64,000 bases of DNA, from NCBI GenBank assembly GCA_016284175.1, contig JAEEOJ010000145.1, positions 1 to 64,000 on the forward strand. Reading direction: 5' to 3'. Position 1 is the stretch's first letter, and every line of letters starts with the position of its first letter. The notes below the pieces were generated by a model. That model saw nothing but the letters and a program-made list of their open reading frames with translations, had not been told where the DNA came from and did no database searches. The translations under genes were made by a program, and so were the position numbers. The DNA comes from Lachnospiraceae bacterium. GTDB lineage: Bacteria > Bacillota > Clostridia > Lachnospirales > Lachnospiraceae. Of the stretch, positions 29,148-39,930 are shown in pieces.

Positions 29148-30931
29148 TCGCCCTCCTGCCTTTTTAATTTATCAAGCGGTATCTTTATTATAACACTCAT
29201 TCCGACTCCGGCTTCGCTTTCGATATCAAATTTGACCGCACGCTCGGTAACCATCTTAAGTCTTAAACATGCGTTCATGATACCTACATGCTTTCTGGCT
29301 TTAATTGATTCAATGGATGCGTTTTCGATATCGTTTAGCATTTCCTGAACCTTTTCCTCGCTCATGCCTTCGCCGGTATCTTCAACTTCTATATAAAGAT
29401 ATTTGTCGGATTTATAAACTCTTACGAATATCCAGCCCTGCGTTGCCTTGGATTCAATCCCGTGAACACAGGCATTTTCAACAAAAGTAACAATGGTGAG
29501 TTTGGGAACCAGATAGTTTCCGCATTCCTCTTCAACATCAATATCAAACGAAAGTCTGTCGCCGAATCTGTAGCTCTGAAGCGCCAGATATGCCTCGATG
29601 GATTCGATTTCCTTTTTAACGGTAACGAAGTCCTTTCCCCACTCTACATTCTGTCTTTCCATAACTGCCAGTTTGTCGACCATGGATGCGGTTTCCGTCT
29701 CGCCTTTTAAGAGTGAATGCATTCGTATACTCTCAAGAGCATTGAACATGAAGTGAGGATTAATCTGGCTCTGAAGAGCAAGAAGTTCTGCCTTCTGTCT
29801 GGCGATATCACTTTCCTGTTCCTTGATTTTATCCTTGTATACGGTTGTTACCAGTTCATTGGTGATATCAACCATCTTATTGTATTTTTTCATGAGGGAT
29901 GCAAGTTCGTCATTACCCTCTACGTTTTTGATGGAATTGAAGGTGTTGGTTTTCTCGCTTCCGAAAGCATTTTCCAGAATGGCAATTCTTTTGATAACCG
30001 TATTTTCAATTATCATTAACATGAATAAAGGAATGATAATCGTAACTATCAGAAGAATTATGAGAATCTGCCAGTGATCTCTTAAGGCGTTGGAAAGAAT
30101 TTTTGTTTCATTAACGATGATGATATCAACCTTCGCACCTGCAATATTAATGTTTTTGACAACATTGTTTTTGTTCGTCAGGTCAACCTGCGATCTGTAA
30201 ATAACCGAGTCGCCCTCCGTGGAGAATACAACGTAATCGTCAATAATAACATACGCGGGGTATTTGGAGTTAAAGGACTTTAATGTGCTCTGAAGCGTAC
30301 TGGAGTCGTGTCCTATTACCACATATTTTTCGATTCCGCTGTCCCTTTCATAATCCATTCGTTTTATATAATAAAACTTTCTTTTGGATCTGAATTCGCT
30401 TTTTTCGTTTAAATCATAATAAGCACAAATCAGATCTTTTCTGTCGCTTTTGACAAAGTCCCGGTACCATTTCTGATTCTCTACACCGGACATTTTTTTG
30501 ATAAACTGAGCATCCAAAAGCGTATCGTTGTCTGCATATACAACTATGCTGTTTCTGTTTAAACCTGACGTTGTTTCGAGGAACGAATCATAAATGATAT
30601 TAGTGTAGTCATCCCAGAACTCATAACCGTTCTTATATTTTTTAATGGCAAAATCATTTATCCTCGGGTTTTTGTTTACACTTTCCGCCAGGGTTACATC
30701 GCTTGAAAGCATGTTTTCGAAATAATTCTGATAAACGCCGGCGATATATTCCATATCATATTTGATTGCATTGATTTCCTGACTGTACACGGCGTCCAAA
30801 ATAATGATGTCCGTTACGATTAGCGGAAGAAAAACGCACGTAAAATAAAGCACAAAAAATTTGTGTCGGAATTTCAGATTGTTAAAAATCTTTTCTATAG
30901 GTTTTGCAAGAAATCTGAATGCTTTTCTCAT
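29144..30931 (-). CDS. YesM-type sensor histidine kinase
   Basis: QSQINPHFMFNALESIR, C-terminal HATPase DTGEGMSEE; 4-nt overlap with the regulator gene. Confidence 0.92.
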   Translation of the reverse strand: MRKAFRFLAKPIEKIFNNLKFRHKFFVLYFTCVFLPLIVTDIIILDAVYSQEINAIKYDMEYIAGVYQNYFENMLSSDVTLAESVNKNPRINDFAIKKYKNGYEFWDDYTNIIYDSFLETTSGLNRNSIVVYADNDTLLDAQFIKKMSGVENQKWYRDFVKSDRKDLICAYYDLNEKSEFRSKRKFYYIKRMDYERDSGIEKYVVIGHDSSTLQSTLKSFNSKYPAYVIIDDYVVFSTEGDSVIYRSQVDLTNKNNVVKNINIAGAKVDIIIVNETKILSNALRDHWQILIILLIVTIIIPLFMLMIIENTVIKRIAILENAFGSEKTNTFNSIKNVEGNDELASLMKKYNKMVDITNELVTTVYKDKIKEQESDIARQKAELLALQSQINPHFMFNALESIRMHSLLKGETETASMVDKLAVMERQNVEWGKDFVTVKKEIESIEAYLALQSYRFGDRLSFDIDVEEECGNYLVPKLTIVTFVENACVHGIESKATQGWIFVRVYKSDKYLYIEVEDTGEGMSEEKVQEMLNDIENASIESIKARKHVGIMNACLRLKMVTERAVKFDIESEAGVGMSVIIKIPLDKLKRQEGE

Positions 30932-30969
30932 ACGCCATCATTTTATCACAAATATACAGTGTTATAAAG

Positions 30970-31004
30970 GAAAAAAGTGCCGGGCACCAATGGTACCCGG
31001 CACT
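30970..31004 (-). terminator. Intrinsic terminator of pentose operon
   Basis: AGTGCCGGG.ACC-aat-GGT.CCCGGCACT followed by TTTTTT on minus strand. Confidence 0.85.
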
Positions 31005-31032
31005 GAAACTGCCTGTTAAATCTAACCTTATT

Positions 31033-32517
31033 TTACTTGAAAGGATTCTCTGTAGGATAAGGAAGTGAAGCGGGCTGATTGTAGTTGATATCCTCGATGG
31101 GAACTCCGATGTATTTGAATACTTCGTAGAGAGCCTTGCCGTGATGTCCGAATGTAACTGCACCATGGTGAGGATAGTTCTTCTCGATGAGCACGTGACG
31201 ATAGAAACGTCCCATTTCCTTAATAGCGAATACGCCGATACCACCGAATGATTTGGTTGCAACGGGAAGTACTTCACCTTCTGCAAGATATGCTCTAATC
31301 TTAGCATCAGCTGTTGACTGAAGTCTGAAGAATGTGATATCTCCGGGAACGATGTCGCCTTCAAGAGTACCGTTTGTAACTTCGATAGGAAGTGCTCTTG
31401 CCATGATCATCTGATACTTCATCTCATGGAATGCAAGCTTCTTGGAGCATGTATTACCACAGTGGAATCCCATGAATGTATCTGTATGCTTGTAATCGAA
31501 TTTGCCTTCGATAGACTCTTTGTACATATCCTTGGGAACTGAGTTGTTGATATCAAGGAGTGTTACGATATCATCAGATACGCATGTACCGATGAACTCG
31601 GAAAGACATCCGTAAATATCAACTTCACAGGATACGGGAATACCCATACCTGTTAAACGAGAGTTAACATAGCAGGGAACGAATCCGAACTGTGTCTGGA
31701 ATGCGGGCCAGCACTTACCTGCGATTGCAACGTATTCTCTGTAACCCTTGTGTCCTTCAACCCAGTCAAGAAGTGTTAATTCGTACTGAGCTAACTTAGC
31801 AAGTACTTCGGGCTTCTTGTTGCCTGCGCCGAGTTCTTCTTCCATCTCTTTAACCTTTGCGGGAATTCTTTCGTCACCGGCATGCTTGTTGAATGATTCG
31901 AAAAGGTCAAGTTCTGAGTTCTCTTCGATTTCAACGCCAAGGTTGTAAAGCTGCTTAATAGGAGCGTTACAAGCAAGGAAGTTAAGAGGTCTGGGACCGA
32001 ATGATATAATTTTAAGTTTGCTTAAACCAACGAGTGCTCTTGCAACGGGGATGAAATCATTAATCATCTTTGCACAATCCTCAGCATCACCTACGGGATA
32101 CTCGGGAATGTAAGCACCTACATTACGAAGCTTTAAGTTGTAGCTTGCGTTAAGCATACCGCAGTATGCGTCGCCTCTGCCGCCGCAAAGGTCATTCTGT
32201 GTTTCTTCTGCTGCTGCACAGAACATCTTAGGTCCGTCAAAGTGCTTAGCAAGAAGTGTTTCGGAAATTTCGGGACCGAAGTTTCCAAGGTATACGCAAA
32301 GTGCGTTACAGCCTGCCTTCTTGATATCTTCAAGAGCCTGAACCATGTGGATTTCGCTCTCAACGATACAGATAGGGCATTCATAGATATCTGCTGCATC
32401 ATATTTAGCCTTGTAAGCATCAACTAATGCTTTTCTTCTGTTAACCGAAAGTGATTCGGGGAAACAGTCACGGCTTACAGCCACGATACCAAGTTTAATC
32501 TTAGGAATGTTGTTCAT
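31033..32517 (-). CDS. L-fucose/L-arabinose isomerase family protein
   Basis: 494 aa, overall FucI/AraA-like pattern (GLSKLKIISFGPRPLNF, EVDIYGCLSEFIG, MGFHCGNTC). Confidence 0.75.
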   Translation of the reverse strand: MNNIPKIKLGIVAVSRDCFPESLSVNRRKALVDAYKAKYDAADIYECPICIVESEIHMVQALEDIKKAGCNALCVYLGNFGPEISETLLAKHFDGPKMFCAAAEETQNDLCGGRGDAYCGMLNASYNLKLRNVGAYIPEYPVGDAEDCAKMINDFIPVARALVGLSKLKIISFGPRPLNFLACNAPIKQLYNLGVEIEENSELDLFESFNKHAGDERIPAKVKEMEEELGAGNKKPEVLAKLAQYELTLLDWVEGHKGYREYVAIAGKCWPAFQTQFGFVPCYVNSRLTGMGIPVSCEVDIYGCLSEFIGTCVSDDIVTLLDINNSVPKDMYKESIEGKFDYKHTDTFMGFHCGNTCSKKLAFHEMKYQMIMARALPIEVTNGTLEGDIVPGDITFFRLQSTADAKIRAYLAEGEVLPVATKSFGGIGVFAIKEMGRFYRHVLIEKNYPHHGAVTFGHHGKALYEVFKYIGVPIEDINYNQPASLPYPTENPFK

Positions 32518-32620
32518 AAAGTTGGCCTCCCATTTTATAATTTTTTTCTTTTGATTTTATATTACAAACTCCTTTGCCTTAGCCGTACAGAGTTCATAAA
32601 CCATTTTACTCTTCTTCCGA

Positions 32621-33574
32621 TTATTTTACAAAGTCTTTTACGCCGGCTGCGATGCCTTCTGCATCAAGACCGAACTTGTGAAGAAGCTGTGCGGCCGTAC
32701 CGGACTCGCCGAATACGTCCTGTACCCCAATCTTTTTAAGAGTTGCAACACCTGTCTCTGCAAGGACATCTGCTACTGCGCTGCCTAAGCCGCCGATTAC
32801 GGAATGCTCTTCAACGGTTACAACCTTGCCTGTCTTCTTTGCACTTGCGATTACAAGGTCTTTGTCAAGAGGCTTGATTGTGTGAATGTTGATTACTTCT
32901 GCGTCGATTCCGTCAGCTTTAAGTGTTTCTGCTGCCTTAAGAGCTTCGCATACACAAACGCCTGTAGCGATGATTGTTACGTCTTTGCCTTCCTTAAGTG
33001 TGATTCCTTTGCCGATTTCGAATTTGTAATCGGGCTTGTCGTTGATTACGGGAACCGCACTTCTGCCGAATCTCATGTAAACGGGACCTACATATTCTGC
33101 TGCTGCCTTAACAGCTGCTTTTGCTTCAACGTCGTCTGAAGGAACGATAACTACCATACCGGGAATTGTTCTCATAAGAGCAATGTCCTCGTTACACTGA
33201 TGTGTAGCACCGTCTTCGCCGACTGTAACGCCTGCATGTGTGGCACCGATCTTAACATTAAGATGAGGATAACCGATTGAGTTTCTTACCTGCTCGTAAG
33301 CACGTCCGGAAGCGAACATTGCGAAGGATGAGCAGAAAGGAATGATTCCTGTTGTTGAAAGACCTGCTGCGATGCCTGTCATGTTACATTCAGCGATACC
33401 GCAGTCGATATGTCTTTCGGGAAAGGCTTTCTTGAAAGTACCTGTTTTTGTGGCACCTGCAAGATCGGCATCCAGTACATATACTTTATCATTGATTTTT
33501 CCTAATTCAACAAGAGCGTTACCGTAACTCTCTCTTGTTGCTATTTTTACAACATCAGACATACTCTTTACCAA
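32621..33574 (-). CDS. Transketolase, C-terminal subunit
   Basis: Pyr domain (VLDADLAGATKTGTF, GIAECNMTGIAAGL) plus C-terminal domain. Confidence 0.93.
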   Translation of the reverse strand: MVKSMSDVVKIATRESYGNALVELGKINDKVYVLDADLAGATKTGTFKKAFPERHIDCGIAECNMTGIAAGLSTTGIIPFCSSFAMFASGRAYEQVRNSIGYPHLNVKIGATHAGVTVGEDGATHQCNEDIALMRTIPGMVVIVPSDDVEAKAAVKAAAEYVGPVYMRFGRSAVPVINDKPDYKFEIGKGITLKEGKDVTIIATGVCVCEALKAAETLKADGIDAEVINIHTIKPLDKDLVIASAKKTGKVVTVEEHSVIGGLGSAVADVLAETGVATLKKIGVQDVFGESGTAAQLLHKFGLDAEGIAAGVKDFVK

Positions 33575-34385
33575 TCCTTTCCAAATCTTCCATAGCTATT
33601 GCATACTGCTCGTCGTTAGGAGCTGTGCCGTGCCATGAAGCCTGATTCTCCATAAATGATACGCCCTTACCCTTGGTGGTCTTTGCAATAATTGCTGTAG
33701 GCATACCCTTGCATTCTCTTGCTTTCTTGAAAGCATCTGCGATCTGTGAAAAATCATGACCGTCGATTTCGATTACATTAAAATTGAATGCTTTGAATTT
33801 GTCTGTGATGGGATAAGGTGAGCAGACATCTTCAATCTTACCGTCAATCTGAAGTCCGTTGTTATCAACGATTACACAGAGATTGTCGAGTTTTCTGTGA
33901 CCTGCGAACATTGCAGCTTCCCAGATCTGACCTTCCTGGATTTCACCGTCGCCGCAAAGAGCGTATACTCTGTAATCCTTGTTTAAAAGCTTTGCGGAAA
34001 GTGCCATACCTACTGCTGCGGAAAGTCCCTGTCCGAGTGAACCTGAAGACATGTCAACGCCGGGTGTTTCCTGCATACAGGGATGTCCCTGAAGTCTGGA
34101 GCCGAGTTTTCTTAATGTTTCGAGTTCTTCAACGGGGAAGTATCCTCTGTTGGCAAGTGTTGAATAAAGTGCGGGAGCAACATGTCCCTTTGACAATACG
34201 AAACGGTCTCTGTCATCCTTCTTGGGATCAGCGGGATCGATGTTCATCTCCTCAAAATAGAGATATGTCATGATATCAGCTGCGGAAAGCGATCCGCCGG
34301 GATGTCCGGCTTTTGCAGCATGAACTGCGGTTACGATTCCTTTTCTGACATCATTGGCCTTTTTCTTAAGTTCCAATTCGTTCAT
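33555..34385 (-). CDS. Transketolase, N-terminal subunit (TPP-binding)
   Basis: GHPGGSLSAADIMTYLYF, GDGEIQEGQIWEAAMFAGH. Confidence 0.94.
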   Translation of the reverse strand: MNELELKKKANDVRKGIVTAVHAAKAGHPGGSLSAADIMTYLYFEEMNIDPADPKKDDRDRFVLSKGHVAPALYSTLANRGYFPVEELETLRKLGSRLQGHPCMQETPGVDMSSGSLGQGLSAAVGMALSAKLLNKDYRVYALCGDGEIQEGQIWEAAMFAGHRKLDNLCVIVDNNGLQIDGKIEDVCSPYPITDKFKAFNFNVIEIDGHDFSQIADAFKKARECKGMPTAIIAKTTKGKGVSFMENQASWHGTAPNDEQYAIAMEDLERIGKEYV

Positions 34386-34408
34386 ACTTAATCTCCTGTT
34401 TTTATTTA

Positions 34409-35878
34409 TTATTTGATAATATCAAACACGGGTTTGCAAGCCGGATAAATGGTCTTGAACTGCTGATATTTCTTTTCATATTTTTCAACGAGTTCGGGAT
34501 CGGGCTTTTCTACATCGAGAACCTTAACGATTGCCTTTGCAGCTTCTTCAACAGATGCATATTCGCCGCATCCTACTGCTGCAAGCATAGCGCCGCCAAG
34601 TCCGGGACCTTCTTCGGAAGTGATTCTTTCTACTTCCATATTCATAATGTTGGTAATCATCTTTCTCCAGAGAGGGCTCTTTGCACCGCCGCCGCAGATT
34701 CTGGTCTTTGTAAGAGGAATACCGAGGCTTCTGGCAACTTCGATTGAATCACGAAGTCCGAATGCAACGCCTTCAAGAACTGCCTGTGTCATGTCTTCTC
34801 TGGTGGAGTCCATTGTAAGACCGATGAATGTTCCTCTTGCATCAGGATTGTTGTGAGGTGATCTCTCACCCATTAAGTAAGGAAGGAAGAATACATGATT
34901 TTCACCGAGCTTACTTATATTAGCCTGCTCTGCTGCGTAATCCTTGGTCTTGATGATTTCGTCCATCCACCACTTGTTACATGAAGCTGCGGAAAGCATA
35001 CAACCCATTAAATGGAAGTTTCCGTCTGCATGGTCAAATGAGTGAAGTGCGTTGTTCTCGTCTACGCCGAATTTTGCTGAGGAAATAAATACTGTTCCGG
35101 ATGTGCCGAGTGAAATGTTACATCCACCGTCGCCTACGACACCTGTTCCTACAGCTGCTGCCGCATTGTCGCCTGCACCTGCGCAAACCTTAACGTTATC
35201 TGTAAATCCGATTTCTTTTGCGATTTCGGGTTTAACCGTACCTGTTACTTCGTAAGACTCATAGAGCTTGGGAAGCATTGATTCGTCTACGCCGCAGATA
35301 TCACACATCTTCTTGGACCATTTCTTATTCTTAACGTCAAGAAGAAGCATACCTGAAGCATCCGAATAATCTGTTGAGAATACGCCTGAAAGGATATATG
35401 CGATATAGTCCTTGGGAAGCATAATCTTTTTAATCTTTGCAAAGTTCTCGGGCTCGTTGGCTTTCATCCAGAGAATCTTGGGAGCGGTGAAACCTGCAAA
35501 TGCGATATTTGCTGTTTCTGCCGAAAGAACGTCTTTGCCGATTACATTGTTTAAGTAATCTGTTTCTTTCTGTGTTCTTCCGTCGTTCCAGAGAATTGCG
35601 GGTCTGATAACATTGTCGTTCTCATCGAGAACTACAAGACCGTGCATCTGTCCGCCGAAACTGATTCCTGCTACCTGAGTGGCATCAAAATCTTTTACAA
35701 GTTCCTTTAAACCTTCGAGTACAGCCGTTTTCCAGTCTTCGGGCTTCTGCTCCGACCAACCGGGATTCGGGAAATACAAAGGATATTCCTTTGAAACCGA
35801 GCTTACGATTGTACCGTCTTTTTCCATCATGATCAGCTTTACAGCCGATGTTCCGAGATCAACTCCGATATAATACAT
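34409..35878 (-). CDS. xylB: Xylulokinase-like FGGY carbohydrate kinase
   Basis: YIGVDLGTSAVKL, AGAGDNAAAAVGTG, FGGY signature region. Confidence 0.88.
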   Translation of the reverse strand: MYYIGVDLGTSAVKLIMMEKDGTIVSSVSKEYPLYFPNPGWSEQKPEDWKTAVLEGLKELVKDFDATQVAGISFGGQMHGLVVLDENDNVIRPAILWNDGRTQKETDYLNNVIGKDVLSAETANIAFAGFTAPKILWMKANEPENFAKIKKIMLPKDYIAYILSGVFSTDYSDASGMLLLDVKNKKWSKKMCDICGVDESMLPKLYESYEVTGTVKPEIAKEIGFTDNVKVCAGAGDNAAAAVGTGVVGDGGCNISLGTSGTVFISSAKFGVDENNALHSFDHADGNFHLMGCMLSAASCNKWWMDEIIKTKDYAAEQANISKLGENHVFFLPYLMGERSPHNNPDARGTFIGLTMDSTREDMTQAVLEGVAFGLRDSIEVARSLGIPLTKTRICGGGAKSPLWRKMITNIMNMEVERITSEEGPGLGGAMLAAVGCGEYASVEEAAKAIVKVLDVEKPDPELVEKYEKKYQQFKTIYPACKPVFDIIK

Positions 35879-35890
35879 AACTTTCTCCTT

Positions 35891-36508
35891 TTAGATTGTA
35901 ATATTTTCGCCTACAAGTCCGTTGAAAGCGCCGTCAATCTTAGCATCTTCGTGAGCGATGAGCCACTTGTTGACTGCTGTAAGAAGCTTGTCTTCCTTGG
36001 TGTAGGAATTCTTGAATGTGAGGTCGTAGTTTGTTCCCTTGGGAAGAACTACTACAGCTTTGAAGCCCTTGTCTTCTACGTGGCAGGGTGCATAGTGAAG
36101 AGTTGTTGCATACATTTCAACAGCTACGCCTGCGGGTACAAGGAAAGCTTCAATCTTGGATGTATCGTATTTGAAATCTTCGGTAACATCCTTTAATTCG
36201 CCGATAAGAAGAACCATATCGTAAAGAGCCACATTGATTTCGGAATCTCTGTGATACTCAACTGCGTTAAGTGCCTTGTTGTGTCCGTTGCACATACCGA
36301 TCTGGATGGGCATTCCGCCGTAAAGGCTTTCGGAAATAATCTGTGTTGCAGGTGTGCACTCAAGTGCCTCTACTCCGGGGAAGTATTCAACTCCTTCTGC
36401 GGGCATGGGAAGTGCTTCAAGGTTCTTAAGGATTTCGGAAAAATCGATTCCTTCGATAATCTTGCCATACTTCTTAAATGACGGGTCTGTTACTTTTTTG
36501 ATTTCCAT
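35891..36508 (-). CDS. DUF4867-like cupin-type protein
   Basis: 205 aa, NAVEYHRDSEINVALYDMVLLIG resembles ureidoglycolate-lyase-like cupins; pentose operon context. Confidence 0.6.
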   Translation of the reverse strand: MEIKKVTDPSFKKYGKIIEGIDFSEILKNLEALPMPAEGVEYFPGVEALECTPATQIISESLYGGMPIQIGMCNGHNKALNAVEYHRDSEINVALYDMVLLIGELKDVTEDFKYDTSKIEAFLVPAGVAVEMYATTLHYAPCHVEDKGFKAVVVLPKGTNYDLTFKNSYTKEDKLLTAVNKWLIAHEDAKIDGAFNGLVGENITI

Positions 36509-36565
36509 AGCTTTTTCTCCTTTTATTTTTTTCTCTCTTTATTCGTTTTCAAAATGAGAGTTTAT

Positions 36566-36817
36566 TTACCATTTTTTGTTCGGACATGCGGATTTTTTAA
36601 GAGCCGCTCTTATCTCCACGTAGCATCCGCAGGAAGCGCAGGTGCCGGCGTTAAGTTTTTCGCATTCCTTACATACATCAAGTCTTGCTTTGTACGTCGC
36701 TTCGTCGCTTCTGTCCGAGGGCTTTATGATGTCCGTATGTTTTTTTATCATCTCGTCGTAGGCTTCCTTACCCATTTCAGAGATGAGACAGCGTCTGCAG
36801 ATTTTTTTATATTCCAT
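36566..36817 (-). CDS. Small Cys-rich (zinc-ribbon-like) protein, DUF6171-like
   Basis: CRRC, CKECEKLNAGTCASCGC, C-terminal ACPNKKW. Confidence 0.6.
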   Translation of the reverse strand: MEYKKICRRCLISEMGKEAYDEMIKKHTDIIKPSDRSDEATYKARLDVCKECEKLNAGTCASCGCYVEIRAALKKSACPNKKW

Positions 36818-36818
36818 A

Positions 36819-38330
36819 TTAAGCGGTAACTTCGATGCACATTACGCTGCAGGGAGGAATTGTATATCTGATTTTATCGTTCTTAAAAGAAATGTTTTTG
36901 AATTCCTCATCCTTGACAACATCGGGATTGTCGAAGGTGTTGTGGTCGTCCATCTTTCCTTTTACGATCTGTGCCTTAACTTCCTTGATGTTTGCTCCGA
37001 GGATAACGCTTTCAACCATTGCTTCCTCGTCGAGTGAAAGGTTTGTCACGGTCATGATTATCTTTCCGCTTCTGTCTACCGATACAGACTCGGTAAGATT
37101 CGGAACCATGTATTCGTCTTCGAGGCCGACCTTCTTGGTATCGATGAAGCTCTCCAAAAGATCGTTGTCCTGATGAGCACTGTACATCTTGAATACGTAG
37201 TATGTAGGTGTCTTAATCATCTTCTCGCCTTCGGTGAGGATGACTGCCTGAAGTACGTTTACAAGCTGTGCGATGTTGGCCATCTTTACTCTGTCGGCAT
37301 GCTTGTTGAAGATGTTTAAGTTGATTCCGGCAACAAGTGCATCGCGGATGGTGTTCTGCTGATAAAGGAATCCGGGGTTGGTGCCTTCTTCGACATCGTA
37401 CCATGTGCCCCACTCGTCAACCATGAGTCCGATCTGCTTTTCGGGATCGTAACGGTCCATAATTGCCGAATGGCCTGCAATATAGTCTTCCATGAAAAGA
37501 GTTTTTCTTAAGGTCATGTACCACTCTTTTTCATTGAAGCCCGTAGCCTCACCCTTCTTAGCCCAGTCGTAAGGCAGAGTATAATAATGGAGAGTAAGGC
37601 CGTCCATAAATCCGTGCGCGTTGTTCCAGGAGCCTGCTCTTTCAAAGCATTTCTTCAAAAGGGTTTCGGTCCATGCGTAATCCTTGTCGCTAGGTCCAAC
37701 CGCAAGTCTTTTGATTTTTTTATCAGGATTGTAATTTTTGACAAATGTCTGATAGTGTCTGTAAAGATCGGAATAATACTCGGGACTCATGTTTCCGCCG
37801 CAGCCCCAGGTCTCATTTCCTATTGCGAAATAATCAAGATTCCACGCTTCGTCGTGGCCGTTTTTTCTTCTTAAGTCAGCCATGGGTGACACGCCTTCAA
37901 AAGTCATGTATTCAACCCATTCGCTCATTTCTTTTACGGTGCCGCTTCCGACGTTACCGTTAACGTATGTCTTACATCCGAGCTGACGACAGAGTTCCAT
38001 GAATTCATGTGTGCCGAAAGAATTGTCTTCGACTACTCCGCCCCAGTTGGTGTTAATCATTTTCTTTCTGTCTTTTTTCTCACCGATACCGTCCATCCAG
38101 TGGTACTCATCGGCAAAACATCCGCCGGGCCATCTTAACACGGGGATTTTCATTTCCTTAAGAGCTTCGACAACGTCGGTACGCATACCGTTAACATTCG
38201 GAATATCCGAATTTTCCCCAACAAAAATACCCTCGTAAATACATCTTCCGAGATGCTCACTGAAATGTCCCTGAATTTCGGGGTTAATGTGACCTTTTTT
38301 TATCTGGGGATTAATGATATGTCTGTACAT
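36819..38330 (-). CDS. abfA: Alpha-N-arabinofuranosidase, GH51
   Basis: [53 protein letters not shown]. Confidence 0.93.
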   Translation of the reverse strand: MYRHIINPQIKKGHINPEIQGHFSEHLGRCIYEGIFVGENSDIPNVNGMRTDVVEALKEMKIPVLRWPGGCFADEYHWMDGIGEKKDRKKMINTNWGGVVEDNSFGTHEFMELCRQLGCKTYVNGNVGSGTVKEMSEWVEYMTFEGVSPMADLRRKNGHDEAWNLDYFAIGNETWGCGGNMSPEYYSDLYRHYQTFVKNYNPDKKIKRLAVGPSDKDYAWTETLLKKCFERAGSWNNAHGFMDGLTLHYYTLPYDWAKKGEATGFNEKEWYMTLRKTLFMEDYIAGHSAIMDRYDPEKQIGLMVDEWGTWYDVEEGTNPGFLYQQNTIRDALVAGINLNIFNKHADRVKMANIAQLVNVLQAVILTEGEKMIKTPTYYVFKMYSAHQDNDLLESFIDTKKVGLEDEYMVPNLTESVSVDRSGKIIMTVTNLSLDEEAMVESVILGANIKEVKAQIVKGKMDDHNTFDNPDVVKDEEFKNISFKNDKIRYTIPPCSVMCIEVTA

Positions 38331-38398
38331 AAAATTCTCCTAAGAAAAAAATATTGCGGTTAGTTGCTTAAAGATTTAAGCAAAAACCCACACTTATT

Positions 38399-38490
38399 AT
38401 TATACATAAAATTAACTATAGGTAAATTAAATCTTTTGGCATTTCTTTTGTTAAAAATGACATCTATAGTTTGTGGTGTTTTTATCTATA
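38399..38490 (-). promoter_or_regulatory. Promoter region of pentose operon with repeated sites
   Basis: TATAAT (38399-38404, minus) and two TATAGAT direct repeats 22 bp apart (38462-38468, 38484-38490). Confidence 0.45.
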
Positions 38491-38595
38491 CTTTGTCGGT
38501 AAAATACAGTTTTGCATTACCCTTGAAGCATTAATCGGCGGGTGTTATTATTACATTGTATTGTTTTAATTAACTTTAAGAGGATTATCATAAAA

Positions 38596-39918
38596 ATGAG
38601 CGAACAGAACAATTCTCACGAGAATAACGATTATACATTCCTGCGTGAAAAAATAACCGAGCGCCCCATCAACAAGCGTAAGGTTTTCAAGCAGTCTCTT
38701 TTAACGATTGCCCTTGCGGTAACGTTCGCTTTGGTTGCCTGCTTTGTCTTTTTCTTTTTCGAAAAAGGAACTCTGGGCAACTTGGACAAAGCGCCCGAAC
38801 CCGAAAAGATTGAGCTTAAACTTTTGGAGCCGACCGAGGAAATTCTTCCCGAGAACATGCTGATAGAGGATGAGCCTGAGCCCGAACCGGTGATTGAAAT
38901 TCCTGACAATACCGAAGCAATCGCAGATGCTATCGCTGCATACGAACCCGATATCGATGACTATCAGGGAATCTTTAATAAAATGAAGGCTGTTGCGGCT
39001 GAATCCAAAAAATCCATGGTGACCGTAACCGCCATCCAGGATAAAACCACATGGCTTAATTCCTCGTACGAAAACAAGACCGGAACCACGGGACTTATCA
39101 TCGAGGATAACGGAACGGATCTCTTCATTTTGTCCGATGCCGGAATCCTTTCCGACTCCACGGAAATCGTGGTTACTTTTCCGAATACTCAGGAGTGTCT
39201 GGCAACCGTAAAAGCCATCGATTCTTTTACGAACTATGCCATCCTGACGGTTCCTCTTTCGGAGCTTAACGACACGACTAAGAGCGCCATGGCTTACCCG
39301 ACTTTCGCCAATTCGCAGCTTTCATGCAAGCCCGGTGATATCGTAATTGCCATCGGGGATCCTTTGGGATACGGCTCATCCATCGGATACGGAATGCTCA
39401 CTTCAACAGGAAATGAAATCAACGGAATCGACCATAATTATTCGCTTCTGACAACAGATATCTACGGCTCTGCGGAGGGCTCGGGTATTCTTATAAACAG
39501 AAGCGGCAGAGTAGTCGGAATCATAGATCAGTCCTATAACAGGGATGAAAACAAAAACCTTGTTTCTGCTGTCGGTATCACAGAGCTCATAAAACTTATC
39601 GAAGACATGTGCAACGATGTTTCGCGTCCTCAGATGGGTGTTTCCGTGACCAATGTGTCTTCCACGGCAATGCGTTTTTACAATGTTCCGATCGGAGCAT
39701 ATATTACCGACATCCAGATGGATTCTCCCGCAATGCAGGGCGGCATTCACAAAGGCGACGTCATTACTGCCATGAATGATGCGGTTATTACAAGTGTCCT
39801 GGACTATGAACTCGAAATAAACGAGTGCAAGCCCGGAGACGAGGTGGTCGTTACGGTTATGCGTTTAAACGGCGAGACCTATATAGACATGGATATTAAA
39901 GTTACTTTGTCCGAATAA
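38596..39918 (+). CDS. HtrA/DegP-like S1C protease with PDZ domain
   Basis: Single N-terminal TM, trypsin-fold region, C-terminal PDZ (DSPAMQGGIHKGDVITAMNDAVI); start set to MSEQNN at 38596. Confidence 0.82.
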   Translation: MSEQNNSHENNDYTFLREKITERPINKRKVFKQSLLTIALAVTFALVACFVFFFFEKGTLGNLDKAPEPEKIELKLLEPTEEILPENMLIEDEPEPEPVIEIPDNTEAIADAIAAYEPDIDDYQGIFNKMKAVAAESKKSMVTVTAIQDKTTWLNSSYENKTGTTGLIIEDNGTDLFILSDAGILSDSTEIVVTFPNTQECLATVKAIDSFTNYAILTVPLSELNDTTKSAMAYPTFANSQLSCKPGDIVIAIGDPLGYGSSIGYGMLTSTGNEINGIDHNYSLLTTDIYGSAEGSGILINRSGRVVGIIDQSYNRDENKNLVSAVGITELIKLIEDMCNDVSRPQMGVSVTNVSSTAMRFYNVPIGAYITDIQMDSPAMQGGIHKGDVITAMNDAVITSVLDYELEINECKPGDEVVVTVMRLNGETYIDMDIKVTLSE

Positions 39919-39930
39919 AACGGAGCACAA

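Noticed and set aside
30882-31364. 160-aa minus-strand ORF
   Set aside because: Overlaps the 3' end of the isomerase gene out of frame and spans the strong terminator at 30976-31004.
33555-33574. Split transketolase as a novelty
   Set aside because: Two-subunit transketolases with short overlaps are common in bacteria and archaea.
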